From: Myxococcus guangdongensis
GTDB lineage: Bacteria; Myxococcota; Myxococcia; Myxococcales; Myxococcaceae
Length of the DNA: 64,000 nt
NCBI RefSeq assembly: GCF_024198255.1
Contig: NZ_JAJVKW010000004.1
Span: forward strand, 496,001 to 560,000
Direction: 5' to 3'
Part shown: piece by piece, positions 26,617-34,010 of the stretch
Layout: every line of letters begins with the position of its first letter
How positions within the stretch are numbered: the first letter of the stretch is position 1
Translations under genes and position numbers: made by a program
The notes under the pieces: generated by a model
Database searches by the model: none
What the model was told of the DNA's origin: nothing
Seen by the model: only the letters and a program-made list of their open reading frames with translations

Positions 26617-28215
26617 ATGCGAATCACTTTCCTGGGCCATGCAGGCTTCGCCGTGGAGTGCGCGGGGAGCGTCGTCGTCATGGACCCGTGGCTGTCCCCG
26701 CGCGGGGCGTTCGACTCGGCGTGGATGCAACTGCCCCGCAACCACCACCTGGCCCCGCGCGTGCGCGCGCTCCTGGAGACGCCCGGCCGCGAGCGCTACC
26801 TGTACGTCAGCCACGAGCACAAGGACCACTTCGACCCGGAGTTCCTCGCCACCCTGCGCACCCGCGACTTCACGGTGGTGATTCCCCGCTTCCAGCGCTC
26901 GGAGCTGCAGGACATCTTCGCCCGCTACGGCTGCAAGCGCGTCATCGCCTGTGAGGACGGGCGCGAGGTCCCCATCAAGGGCGGCTACATCAAGCTCTTC
27001 GTGTCCGAGCAGGGCACCAACCGGGACTCCGCCGTCATGGTGCGCGGCGACGGCCAGTGCTTCGTCAACCTCAACGACTGCAAGCTGCATGACCGGCTGG
27101 CGCGCATCAGCGAGGAGGAGGGGCCCATCGACCTCTTCACCGCCCAGTTCTCCGGCGCCATCTGGCACCCCACCTGCTACGAGTACACGCCGGAGACGTA
27201 CGCGGCCATCTCGCTGAAGAAGCGCGAGAGCAAGTTCGAGGCGGTGGCGCGCGCGCTGGAGGTGGTGAAGCCGCGGGCCTACCTGGCCTCGGCCGGCCCC
27301 GCGTGCTTCCTGGACCCGGCCCTGTTCCAGCTCAACCTGGAGAAGGTGAACATCTTCCCCAACGCCTCCACGCTGTTCCGCTTCCTCGAGCAGCGCCTGC
27401 CCGGCCGCCACACCCGCTTCCTGGAGCCCATGCCGGGGGACGTGCTGGACGCGGCCTCGCTGGAGTACGTCTCGCTGGACGGCGAGCGGCTCACGGAGGA
27501 GGGCTTCGAATCCTACCTGCGCACGTACGCGGCGGACATGGCGCACCTGTTCCGGGAGCGGCGGCGCAACATGCTGCGCGCGGAGGTGGATGAGATTCAC
27601 GGCCGGCTGCGCGTGGAGCTCCAGCGCAAGCTGGACCTGTTGGACTTGCACGAGCGGGTGGGGATGCCGCTGTACGTGGAGCTGACGGAGCTGCCCGAGC
27701 GCCTCTTGCGCGTGGACTTCAAGGGCCGGCGCGTGGACGAGGTGCCGGAGATTCGCGAGACGACGCGCTACACGATGAAGGTGAGCGCCGCGGACATGGT
27801 GCGCGTGCTGGACCGCAAGCTGACGTGGGAGGACTTCCTGCTGTCGTTCCGCCTGCGGCTCAGCCGCTTCCCGGACGTCTACGAGCCCATCCTCCACGGC
27901 TTCCTGGGCGTCGAAATCGAGGACATGCGGACCTTCTGCGAGGGCGTGCGCTCCACCGAGTCCCAGCGCGAGCGCACCGTGGTGGCGGTGGGCAACCGGC
28001 GCTTCACCGTGCAGCGCTTCTGCCCGCACCAGGGCGCGGACCTGTCCGAGGGGTGGGTGGAGGAGGGCAGGTACCTCGTCTGCCCGCGCCACCGCTGGCA
28101 GTTCGACCTGGAGGACGGAGGCCGGTGCGCCCTGAACGGCTCCACGCTCTGCGCCGAGTCCGTGTCGGAGAAGCCCTCCGCCCCGACTCCCGCCGAGGAG
28201 CCGCTCGCGCTCTGA
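26617..28215 (+). CDS. Metallo-beta-lactamase fold protein with C-terminal Rieske domain (CMP-sialate hydroxylase-like)
   Basis: In the 532-residue protein the N-terminal half is an UlaG-like metallo-beta-lactamase domain (FLGHAGFAVE, VMDPWLSP, and SHEHKDHFD giving His66-x-His68-x-Asp70-His71). A middle helical region follows. A C-terminal Rieske [2Fe-2S] domain has ligands Cys469-x-His471 and Cys489-xx-His492 (CPHQGADLS and CPRHRWQFD). The pairing of these two domains is the hallmark of CMP-N-acetylneuraminate hydroxylase (CMAH), where the Rieske domain comes first; here the order is reversed. It is probably a cytosolic oxygenase on a sugar-nucleotide or related metabolite; the substrate is unknown. 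ATG 26617 has a moderate site (GAGGGCGG). Confidence 0.85.
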   Translation: MRITFLGHAGFAVECAGSVVVMDPWLSPRGAFDSAWMQLPRNHHLAPRVRALLETPGRERYLYVSHEHKDHFDPEFLATLRTRDFTVVIPRFQRSELQDIFARYGCKRVIACEDGREVPIKGGYIKLFVSEQGTNRDSAVMVRGDGQCFVNLNDCKLHDRLARISEEEGPIDLFTAQFSGAIWHPTCYEYTPETYAAISLKKRESKFEAVARALEVVKPRAYLASAGPACFLDPALFQLNLEKVNIFPNASTLFRFLEQRLPGRHTRFLEPMPGDVLDAASLEYVSLDGERLTEEGFESYLRTYAADMAHLFRERRRNMLRAEVDEIHGRLRVELQRKLDLLDLHERVGMPLYVELTELPERLLRVDFKGRRVDEVPEIRETTRYTMKVSAADMVRVLDRKLTWEDFLLSFRLRLSRFPDVYEPILHGFLGVEIEDMRTFCEGVRSTESQRERTVVAVGNRRFTVQRFCPHQGADLSEGWVEEGRYLVCPRHRWQFDLEDGGRCALNGSTLCAESVSEKPSAPTPAEEPLAL

Positions 28216-28513
28216 CGTCCTCGTGTGTCGAAACCATGGCACACCGGGCCATGTGGAAACCCCGTATGCGTGTATCGCCGGGTTGTGACATTCCAGGCCA
28301 CAAGGGTGGGTCGAGAGGCTTTGGTTTGTAGCGCGGGGTGTCACACGTGTAGTCGCTGTCGCCTCGGGTCCTGGGTGACGTGTCTGTGTTTGATGGAGAT
28401 TGGTGCTGGGATTGAAACACCCGGCGCCGCCGTGGCAACGTCAGATGAATCACATACCATGCGAGGAGGTGACGCCCTCGGGGTGTCGCCTTTCTTCAAC
28501 GGGGAGGTATGTG
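28216..28513. other. Leader region of the first duplicated gene
   Basis: These 298 bases hold no gene. The last 130 (TTGGTGCTGGGA onward, through the GGGGAGGTATGTG ribosome-binding segment) are recognisably related to the region upstream of the second copy (30130-30253), so the promoter or leader was duplicated with the gene. Confidence 0.6.
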
Positions 28514-29773
28514 ATGTCTCTGTCAGCAATGGTCAGCAAGCGGTGGATGTGGCTGTGTGGCGCGCTGAGCGGCACGATGCTGCTGGGCGCGGCCTGTGGT
28601 GCGCCCGAGGGTGAGGCGGAGGCTCCCGCGACGGTGGAGCACGTCCAGCCGCTGGTGACGTGTACGCCTTCGACCTCTGGGACCACCATCTGCGGCGTGG
28701 TCACCAACGCGGCGGGAGCTCCGCTCGCGGGGGCGACGGTGAACGTAGGCCCCGCCTGGGGGGTGTCGGCCACGGACGGCTCGTTCTCCGTGACGGCGTC
28801 GGTGCCCATGGGCACGCAGGTGACCATCGATGTTCCGGGCTACATGCCCTACGTGGGCGCCGTCACGCGCAACGTGCTCGGGGCGCGCTTCGTGCTCCAC
28901 TCGCTGCACCGGCAGACGTTCAGCGCGTCGGGCACCGTCGTGGTGACGGACCCGCGCAACGGCTCCTCCATCCAGGTGAACCTGTCCGCGCTGCGCGGCC
29001 CCTCGGGTGAGCAGGTGCAGGGGCCGTTCACGGTGGGCGTGCGCCACATCGACACTGGCCTGTTGGCGATGCCGGGCACCGACGGCGCCGTCAACCTGGG
29101 CGGGCAGCAGGTGTTCCTGGAGTCGCGCGGCGCCATCTACACGGAGGTCCGCGACGCGAGGGGGCAGATCCTCAAGCTGGCCCCGGGCGCCACGGCGCGC
29201 GTCTTCATCCCGCTGACGCGCGACCAGGTCAACACCGCCCCGACGAACATCGCCTTCTGGTCCATGCCCGTGGGCAGCAACCAGTGGCGGCAGCAGCCCT
29301 CCAACGGCACGCGGTCCACCAACCCCGTGCAGTGCAACAACCGCGAGACGGTGAGCTGCAACGCGGATGACTGCTCGCGCATCTCCGCCAGTGGCTTCTC
29401 GGCCAACACCAACGAGATCGGCTTCATCAACGCCGACATCGAGAAGACCAACCCCGCCTGTCTGCGCATCGACGTGAACGTGGCCTCGCTGCCTCCGGGC
29501 ACCACGCTGCCCATCTGCCTGGAGCTGGAGATTCCGCTCCCCACCGGTGGCAGCCAGACGCGCAACATCTGCGTGGGCGGGGGCACCGACATCCTCTTCA
29601 ACCTGCCGTCCAACGCCAACATCGTCGTGCGCCAGGCCCAGGGCAACGGCTGCCCGGCGCCGCCTCCGGGTGGCAGCGTGGTGGTGAACACCGGCGCGCC
29701 TTGGGGTGGCACCGGGGTGCCCGCGAGCCCCGGCCAGTGCAACGGCGTGCTGACCCTGCCGCCGCTGCCGTGA
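28514..29773 (+). CDS. Secreted lipoprotein with carboxypeptidase-regulatory-like domain, tandem copy 1
   Basis: The 419-residue precursor has signal peptide KRWMWLCGALSGTMLLGAAC (lipobox GAAC). Residues about 45-105 form a carboxypeptidase-regulatory-like beta-sandwich (TICGVVTNAAGAPLAGATV, ATDGSFSVTASVPMGTQV, GYMPYVGAV). The next 200 residues (QTFSASGTVVVTDPRNG..., VGVRHIDTGLLAMPGTDG, ESRGAIYTEVRD, IAFWSMPVGSNQWRQ) resemble the middle region of CILP/FAM171-like extracellular proteins. The C-terminal part has several cysteine pairs. I infer an extracellular structural or adhesive role. ATG 28514 has GGGGAGG at 6 bp. It is almost co-linear with the copy 1,740 bp downstream. Confidence 0.78.
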   Translation: MSLSAMVSKRWMWLCGALSGTMLLGAACGAPEGEAEAPATVEHVQPLVTCTPSTSGTTICGVVTNAAGAPLAGATVNVGPAWGVSATDGSFSVTASVPMGTQVTIDVPGYMPYVGAVTRNVLGARFVLHSLHRQTFSASGTVVVTDPRNGSSIQVNLSALRGPSGEQVQGPFTVGVRHIDTGLLAMPGTDGAVNLGGQQVFLESRGAIYTEVRDARGQILKLAPGATARVFIPLTRDQVNTAPTNIAFWSMPVGSNQWRQQPSNGTRSTNPVQCNNRETVSCNADDCSRISASGFSANTNEIGFINADIEKTNPACLRIDVNVASLPPGTTLPICLELEIPLPTGGSQTRNICVGGGTDILFNLPSNANIVVRQAQGNGCPAPPPGGSVVVNTGAPWGGTGVPASPGQCNGVLTLPPLP

Positions 29774-29830
29774 AATCCCTGACAGCATGAAGTCAAGAGG
29801 CCTCGGCGCGTCCCGCGCCGGGGCCTTCTT
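29761..29830 (+). repeat. 70-bp exact repeat, copy 1 (gene end plus terminator)
   Basis: From GCCGCTGCCG through GGGCCTTCTT, the gene's last codons, stop and terminator are base-for-base identical to 31501-31570, although the coding regions upstream have diverged. Confidence 0.97.
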
Positions 29831-30253
29831 GTTGGGGGCAAGGAGACCGAGGCTCTGACGGACAGGCGACGGCCCGATCGGATTCCTTCGACTCCCACTC
29901 CGGTGCCGAGCCGGTGTCGGAGACATCCCTCCCGCGCCCACGGAGGCGCCGCTCGTGCGTCGGTGTCGTTGTACGTCGACGCATGGGTGCGCCGAGCCCC
30001 GTGGGAACTCCGTAGGTACGTCGCCAAGCCGTGACACTCAGGCGGAATGGCAGGCGAAGAGACTTTGATTTGTGACACGAGGGTCACACGCGTGCTCGGG
30101 TGCCTGGAATTGTTTGGCTGTCTCTGATTCGGCGGATGTTGGTGCTGGGAGCGAAGCCTTCCTTGTCGGTATGGCAATGTTCTTTGAATTGCATATCATG
30201 CGGGCGGTGACGTCCCGGGGTGTTGCCCTTTCTTGATGGCTGGGAGGTGTGTG
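29774..30253. other. Intergenic region between the tandem copies
   Basis: These 480 bases hold no gene. They contain the terminator at 29795-29830, then about 200 bases in which I recognise nothing, then a region (about 30040-30253) that is a diverged copy of the leader before copy 1. This leader is more A/T-rich than its surroundings (for example 30090-30200) and should carry the promoter of copy 2. Confidence 0.6.
29795..29830 (+). terminator. Terminator of tandem copy 1
   Basis: AAGAGGCC-T-CGGCGCG / CGCGCCG-G-GGCCTTCTT forms about 16 bp with one G-T pair and one bulge around a 2-nt loop, and ends in TTCTT. Confidence 0.85.
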
Positions 30254-31513
30254 ATGTCGTTGCCAGGAGTGGTCAGCATGCGATGGATGTGGCTGTGTGG
30301 CGCGCTGAGCGGCACGCTGTTGCTGGGCGCGTCCTGTGATGCTCCGGAGCGTGACGCGGACGCTCCCGTTGTGGCGGAGTACGTCCAGCCGTTGGCGACG
30401 TGTATTCCCTCGACTTCTGGCACCACCATCTGTGGCCTGGTCATCGATGAGGCGGGCACTCCGCTCAGCGGAGCGACGGTGCGCATGGGCAGCGTAGTCG
30501 AGACGTCAGCCGCGAACGGCTCGTTCTCGGTGACGGCGTTGGTACCCATGGGCGCGCCGGTGACCATTGAACTCCCGGGCTACATGCCCTACGTGGGGGC
30601 CGCCGCGAACAACGTGCTCCGAGCTGCCTTTGTGCTCCACTCACTTCACCGCCAGACGTTCAGTGCATCGGGCATCGTCTCGGTGACGGATCCGCGCAAC
30701 GGAGCCTCCATCCAGGTGAACCTGTCCTTGCTGCGTGGCCCCAAGGACGAGCAGGTGCAAGGGCCGTTCACGGTGGGCGTGCGTCACCTCGACACCGGTC
30801 TGTTGGCGATGCCGGGCACCGACGGGGCCGTGAATCTGGCGGGCAAGAAGGTGTTTCTCGAGTCGCGCGGTGCCATCTACACGGAGGTCCGTGACGGCAA
30901 GGGGCAGATTCTCAAGCTGGCTCCAGGCACCACGGCGAGTGTCTTCGTCCCGCTGACGCGCGACCTGGCCCGTACAGCTCCGGCGGACATCGCCTTCTGG
31001 TCCATGCCCGTGGGCAGCAACCAGTGGCGGCAGCAGGCCTCCAACGGCATTCAGTCCCCCAATCCCGTGCAGTGCTCGCCTGATGAGGTGACGGTGACCT
31101 GCGATGCGGATCTCTGCTCGCGCATCTCGAAGATCGGCTTCGTCGCCGACACCGATGAGATCGGCTTCATCAACGCCGACATCGAGAAGACCGAGCCGGC
31201 CTGTCTCCGCATCGAGGTGGACGAGGCCAAGCTGCCCCCGGGCACCGTGCTACCCATCTGCCTGGGAGTGGAGATTCCGCTGCCCACGGGTGGAAGTCAG
31301 ACACGTGAGTTCTGCGTGGGTGCGGGCACGGATGTCCTCTACAACCTGCCGCCCAACGTCAACCTCGTCGTGCGCCGAGCCCAGGGCTACGGCTGCCCGC
31401 CGGCTCCAGGGGGCAGCGTGGTGGTGAACACCGGCGCGCCGTGGGGGGGCACCGACGTGCCCTCCAAACCCGACGAGTGCAACGGCGTGCTGAAGCTGCC
31501 GCCGCTGCCGTGA
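30254..31513 (+). CDS. Secreted lipoprotein with carboxypeptidase-regulatory-like domain, tandem copy 2
   Basis: This gene has the same length (419 residues) and domain order as its upstream neighbour, and most of the sequence is shared: signal peptide MRWMWLCGALSGTLLLGASC, regulatory-like domain (TICGLVIDEAGTPLSGATV), the VGVRHLDTGLLAMPGTDG block and the tail VVVNTGAPWGGT. Differences concentrate in the mature N-terminus, in the cysteine-rich insert (SPDEVTVTCDAD against NNRETVSCNAD) and in the Pro-rich loop, where a one-residue gain offsets a one-residue loss. Third positions carry more A/T than in copy 1. The start has GGGAGG at 8 bp, like copy 1. The function is unknown, probably extracellular. 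Confidence 0.78.
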   Translation: MSLPGVVSMRWMWLCGALSGTLLLGASCDAPERDADAPVVAEYVQPLATCIPSTSGTTICGLVIDEAGTPLSGATVRMGSVVETSAANGSFSVTALVPMGAPVTIELPGYMPYVGAAANNVLRAAFVLHSLHRQTFSASGIVSVTDPRNGASIQVNLSLLRGPKDEQVQGPFTVGVRHLDTGLLAMPGTDGAVNLAGKKVFLESRGAIYTEVRDGKGQILKLAPGTTASVFVPLTRDLARTAPADIAFWSMPVGSNQWRQQASNGIQSPNPVQCSPDEVTVTCDADLCSRISKIGFVADTDEIGFINADIEKTEPACLRIEVDEAKLPPGTVLPICLGVEIPLPTGGSQTREFCVGAGTDVLYNLPPNVNLVVRRAQGYGCPPAPGGSVVVNTGAPWGGTDVPSKPDECNGVLKLPPLP

Positions 31514-31570
31514 AATCCCTGACAGCATGAAGTCAAGAGGCCTCGGCGCGTCCCGCGCCGGGGCCTTCTT
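31501..31570 (+). repeat. 70-bp exact repeat, copy 2 (gene end plus terminator)
   Basis: Identical to 29761-29830, at an offset of exactly 1,740 bp, the same offset as between the two start codons. Confidence 0.97.
31535..31570 (+). terminator. Terminator of tandem copy 2
   Basis: The same hairpin as at 29795-29830, ending in TTCTT. Confidence 0.85.
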
Positions 31571-31755
31571 CGTGAGGTGCAAGCGACTCCGAGGCTCCGT
31601 CTGGGAGGCGACAGCCCCGTGGGACCGACAGGCGATTACGAGCCCTGGCCCGAGCGGCCACCATCGGCCACCCCCATGCGAGTCATTCCCAAAGGCTGTG
31701 CTGCCTGGGATGCCGTCGTCCTCGGGGTCCCACGTCGCCGTTGGAGGAGTTCCCC

Positions 31756-32340
31756 ATGAGGGATGTCGCGCAGACCCCCACGCTGCAATCGGAGCCCCGC
31801 TCCGCCGCCGAGCTCGTCCGCGGCTTCCTTCCCGTCCTGTATGGCTGTGATGCGCACCTGCCGCGCGCCACCGCGTCCAAGCACTATCATCCGGAAGCGA
31901 CGGTCCAGGACGCGCTCGTCACGGCGGAGGGCGTGGAGGGAGCCCGGAGGCTGGTGTATGTCAACCGGGCACTCCTGTCCGACCGCCACCTGGAGTTCGG
32001 TGACGTGGCCGAGACGCGGCGCCCGGATGGTTCCACCGTCGTGCTGGCCGAGGTGACGACCACGCTCGTCTTCAAGCGCTTCCTGGCCCTGAAGGCCTGG
32101 CAGTCCCTGGCGGGGGACACCTTCACGTACCACGCCGTGCACAAGGTGGTGTTCGACGGGGACCTCAAGGTCACCGAGCACGAGGAGATCTGCAGCGTCC
32201 GCTCCGTGCTCGACTCCTCCACCCTGGGGCGCGCGTTGTCGGGCGTGCTGCGGCGGCTGGGGCGCGAGTGCACGTCCGACTTCGGCTACACGCTCAACCA
32301 GTACATCGCCGGCGACCGGAGCATCCGGACCGTCTTCTGA
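31756..32340 (+). CDS. NTF2/SnoaL-like fold protein, unknown function
   Basis: This 194-residue cytosolic protein has the layout of a SnoaL/NTF2-like cone fold. An N-terminal helix (SAAELVRGFLPVLYGCDAHLPRATASKHYHPEATVQDALVT) is followed by alternating strands (GSTVVLAEVTTTLVFKRFL, GDTFTYHAVHKVVFDGDLKVTEHEEICSVRSVL). Such domains act as small-molecule isomerases, hydrolases or binding proteins. No catalytic set is certain, although His and Asp residues line the predicted pocket (HYHPEAT). ATG 31756 has GGAGGAG at 6 bp. It is a single gene, and its neighbours do not reveal a pathway. Confidence 0.65.
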   Translation: MRDVAQTPTLQSEPRSAAELVRGFLPVLYGCDAHLPRATASKHYHPEATVQDALVTAEGVEGARRLVYVNRALLSDRHLEFGDVAETRRPDGSTVVLAEVTTTLVFKRFLALKAWQSLAGDTFTYHAVHKVVFDGDLKVTEHEEICSVRSVLDSSTLGRALSGVLRRLGRECTSDFGYTLNQYIAGDRSIRTVF

Positions 32341-32748
32341 ATCCCCTGGCCCTGTGCGGATGTCAGGGATTGAACGGCGCCAGCAGGCCCGCGATATGGG
32401 GTGGGGCCCCCCTTCCGTTCGAGGGATTCCGGGTCGGCTGCTCTTCCGTGCACGTCCATCCAGCTCGCGCCGGCCCCATCCCCGGAGGGGCTGACATGGT
32501 GAAGTGGACGTGCGTCGGCGGCTTCGATCAGCTGCTGGCCCGGTACTACGCGGCCTCCCCAAATGAGGGAGGGCTGTTCGTCTTCGACCTCGCGGACCGC
32601 GCCGCGCCGCGGCTGGTGAACTCCATCACGCACCCCGATGAGGCCTGCTCATCTTCCCGGAGCTCTGAGCTGTCAATGGGCCCGGCTGTCCCCCGCACCG
32701 GGCCTCTGGTAGTCTGGATGCCAATGCAGTCCAGGAGGGGGAACTCCG
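32341..32748. other. Intergenic region with a possible gene remnant
   Basis: There is no intact gene in these 408 bases. A coding-like stretch at 32496-32667 is listed separately. The remaining sequence shows nothing I recognise beyond the leader of the lipoprotein gene at 32749. Confidence 0.5.
32496..32667 (+). pseudogene. Possible gene fragment
   Basis: ATG 32496 opens a frame reading MVKWTCVGGFDQLLARYYAA, then EGGLFVFDLADRAAPRLVN, with high third-position G/C. The similarity to ordinary protein stops near 32640, where a frameshift is suspected, and the frame then runs into the next gene's leader. A ribosome-binding-like GGAGGGG precedes the ATG. It is either a short real gene with a late frameshift or a decayed remnant; the family is not recognised. 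Confidence 0.3.
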
Positions 32749-33843
32749 ATGAAGGCGCTGATGATTCCGCTCGTGACCTCGTGTGTCGTGGTGGGGGGCT
32801 GTCGCGAGAACAAGGTCGAGGGTGACACACCGGGTCCGGCGGCACCTGAAGTCGAGAAACGACTCGAGGTGCCACCCAACGGCAAGGTGGTCATGCACCG
32901 GGTGTTCGACGACAAGTTCATGGAGATGGCGGCGATGCCGCTGCCGGACAACTGGATCGTCAACAACGGCAAGGCGGTCATCAGCGGACCGGGCAACGTG
33001 AATGTCTACATGGTGCCCATGAAGACCTTCATGTTCTCGGGCGACCCGATGATGCGACAGGTGGCGGCCCGCAGCGGCCAGCCGATGCGGCCCTTCGAAT
33101 CCATCGACAAGGTCATCCAGCAGGACCTGGTGCCGATTGCTCGCAAGGAGGGCGCGAAGCTGGTGAAGCAGTACGACGCGCCGGACATCGCCGCATCCGA
33201 CAAGGGCTTCTCGGACCTGCTCTACAAGGTCGCCCCCATGCGCCAGCTCTTCCTGGCGAAGGTGACGGAGTGGACCGACAAGCGCGGTGAGCCGTACATG
33301 ATGGTCGTCCACCTGAGCGCCACGGACCTGGGCAACATGATGTCCTGGAACTACTACACGCACGCGCTCGACGCGCCCCAGGAGCGCTACGAGGAGAGCA
33401 AGAAGGTCGTCCTCCAGGCGCTCGCGGGCACCCGCTACAATCCGCAGTACGTCCAGGCCTACAACCAGGGCGAGATGGCCCGGGAGCGCGCGAGCTGGGC
33501 GGCGCACAACCAGCGCATGCAGGCCAACAAGGCCGCCTTCGAGGCGCAGCAGCGCGCCTTCCACGAGAAGAACGACGCCATCAACAAGTCCATCGCGGAG
33601 ACGTACGCCAGCCGCGACGCCGCGTCGGACCGCATGCACCACCGCTTCGTGAACTACATCAAGGACGAGGAGACGGTGCGCGACACCGCCAAGGGCACGC
33701 GCCACCAGGTCCAGACGGGCGCCAATCAGTACTGGATGAACGGCAATGGCCAGTACGTCCCGTCGAACAACCCGAACTACGACCCGAACCGCGACCCCAA
33801 CCTCAACCACCAGCAGTGGAACGAGGCCGAGATCGAGGACTGA
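32749..33843 (+). CDS. Lipoprotein, unknown function
   Basis: The 364-residue precursor begins MKALMIPLVTSCVVVGGC with a lipobox-like VGGC. The mature part has a mixed alpha/beta domain at residues 45-225 (KVVMHRVFDDKFMEMAAMPLPDNW, then VNVYMVPMKTFMFSG), which resembles protein-binding or heat-resistant-agglutinin-like periplasmic proteins only weakly. A long, highly charged helical region follows (MARERASWAAHNQRMQANKAAF). The tail is rich in Asn, Gln, Tyr and Pro (YWMNGNGQYVPSNNPNYDPN). That tail could be a flexible surface spacer. ATG 32749 has a purine-rich site (AGGAGGGGGAACTCCG). The family is not recognised. Confidence 0.7.
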   Translation: MKALMIPLVTSCVVVGGCRENKVEGDTPGPAAPEVEKRLEVPPNGKVVMHRVFDDKFMEMAAMPLPDNWIVNNGKAVISGPGNVNVYMVPMKTFMFSGDPMMRQVAARSGQPMRPFESIDKVIQQDLVPIARKEGAKLVKQYDAPDIAASDKGFSDLLYKVAPMRQLFLAKVTEWTDKRGEPYMMVVHLSATDLGNMMSWNYYTHALDAPQERYEESKKVVLQALAGTRYNPQYVQAYNQGEMARERASWAAHNQRMQANKAAFEAQQRAFHEKNDAINKSIAETYASRDAASDRMHHRFVNYIKDEETVRDTAKGTRHQVQTGANQYWMNGNGQYVPSNNPNYDPNRDPNLNHQQWNEAEIED

Positions 33844-33859
33844 GCCGCCCCCATTCCCT

Positions 33860-33920
33860 GCCACCGTGCAGCCGGTTGCACAGCTACGCCCGGTGGGCGT
33901 GCCGTCCCCTGCACGGTGGC
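33860..33920 (+). terminator. 12-bp perfect inverted repeat with a 37-nt structured spacer
   Basis: GCCACCGTGCAG (33860-33871) and CTGCACGGTGGC (33909-33920) are exact reverse complements. They lie 17 bp after the lipoprotein stop. The spacer itself has pairing potential (CCGGTTGCAC...). It is most simply a large terminator or 3' stem; a small structured RNA is possible. Confidence 0.5.
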
Positions 33921-34010
33921 GCTGTCCCTCGCGCGCGGAGCCCCCGGACGCGCTGGTGGGCATCCTGGGTGCATGGCATCCTTTCCTGACTTCCGGAAAA
34001 GGGGATGCGG

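Noticed and set aside
30150..30200. Sigma-54 promoter upstream of tandem copy 2
   Set aside because: TGGCA and TTGCA occur, but the GG-to-GC distance does not fit the -24/-12 spacing, and copy 1 does not keep it.
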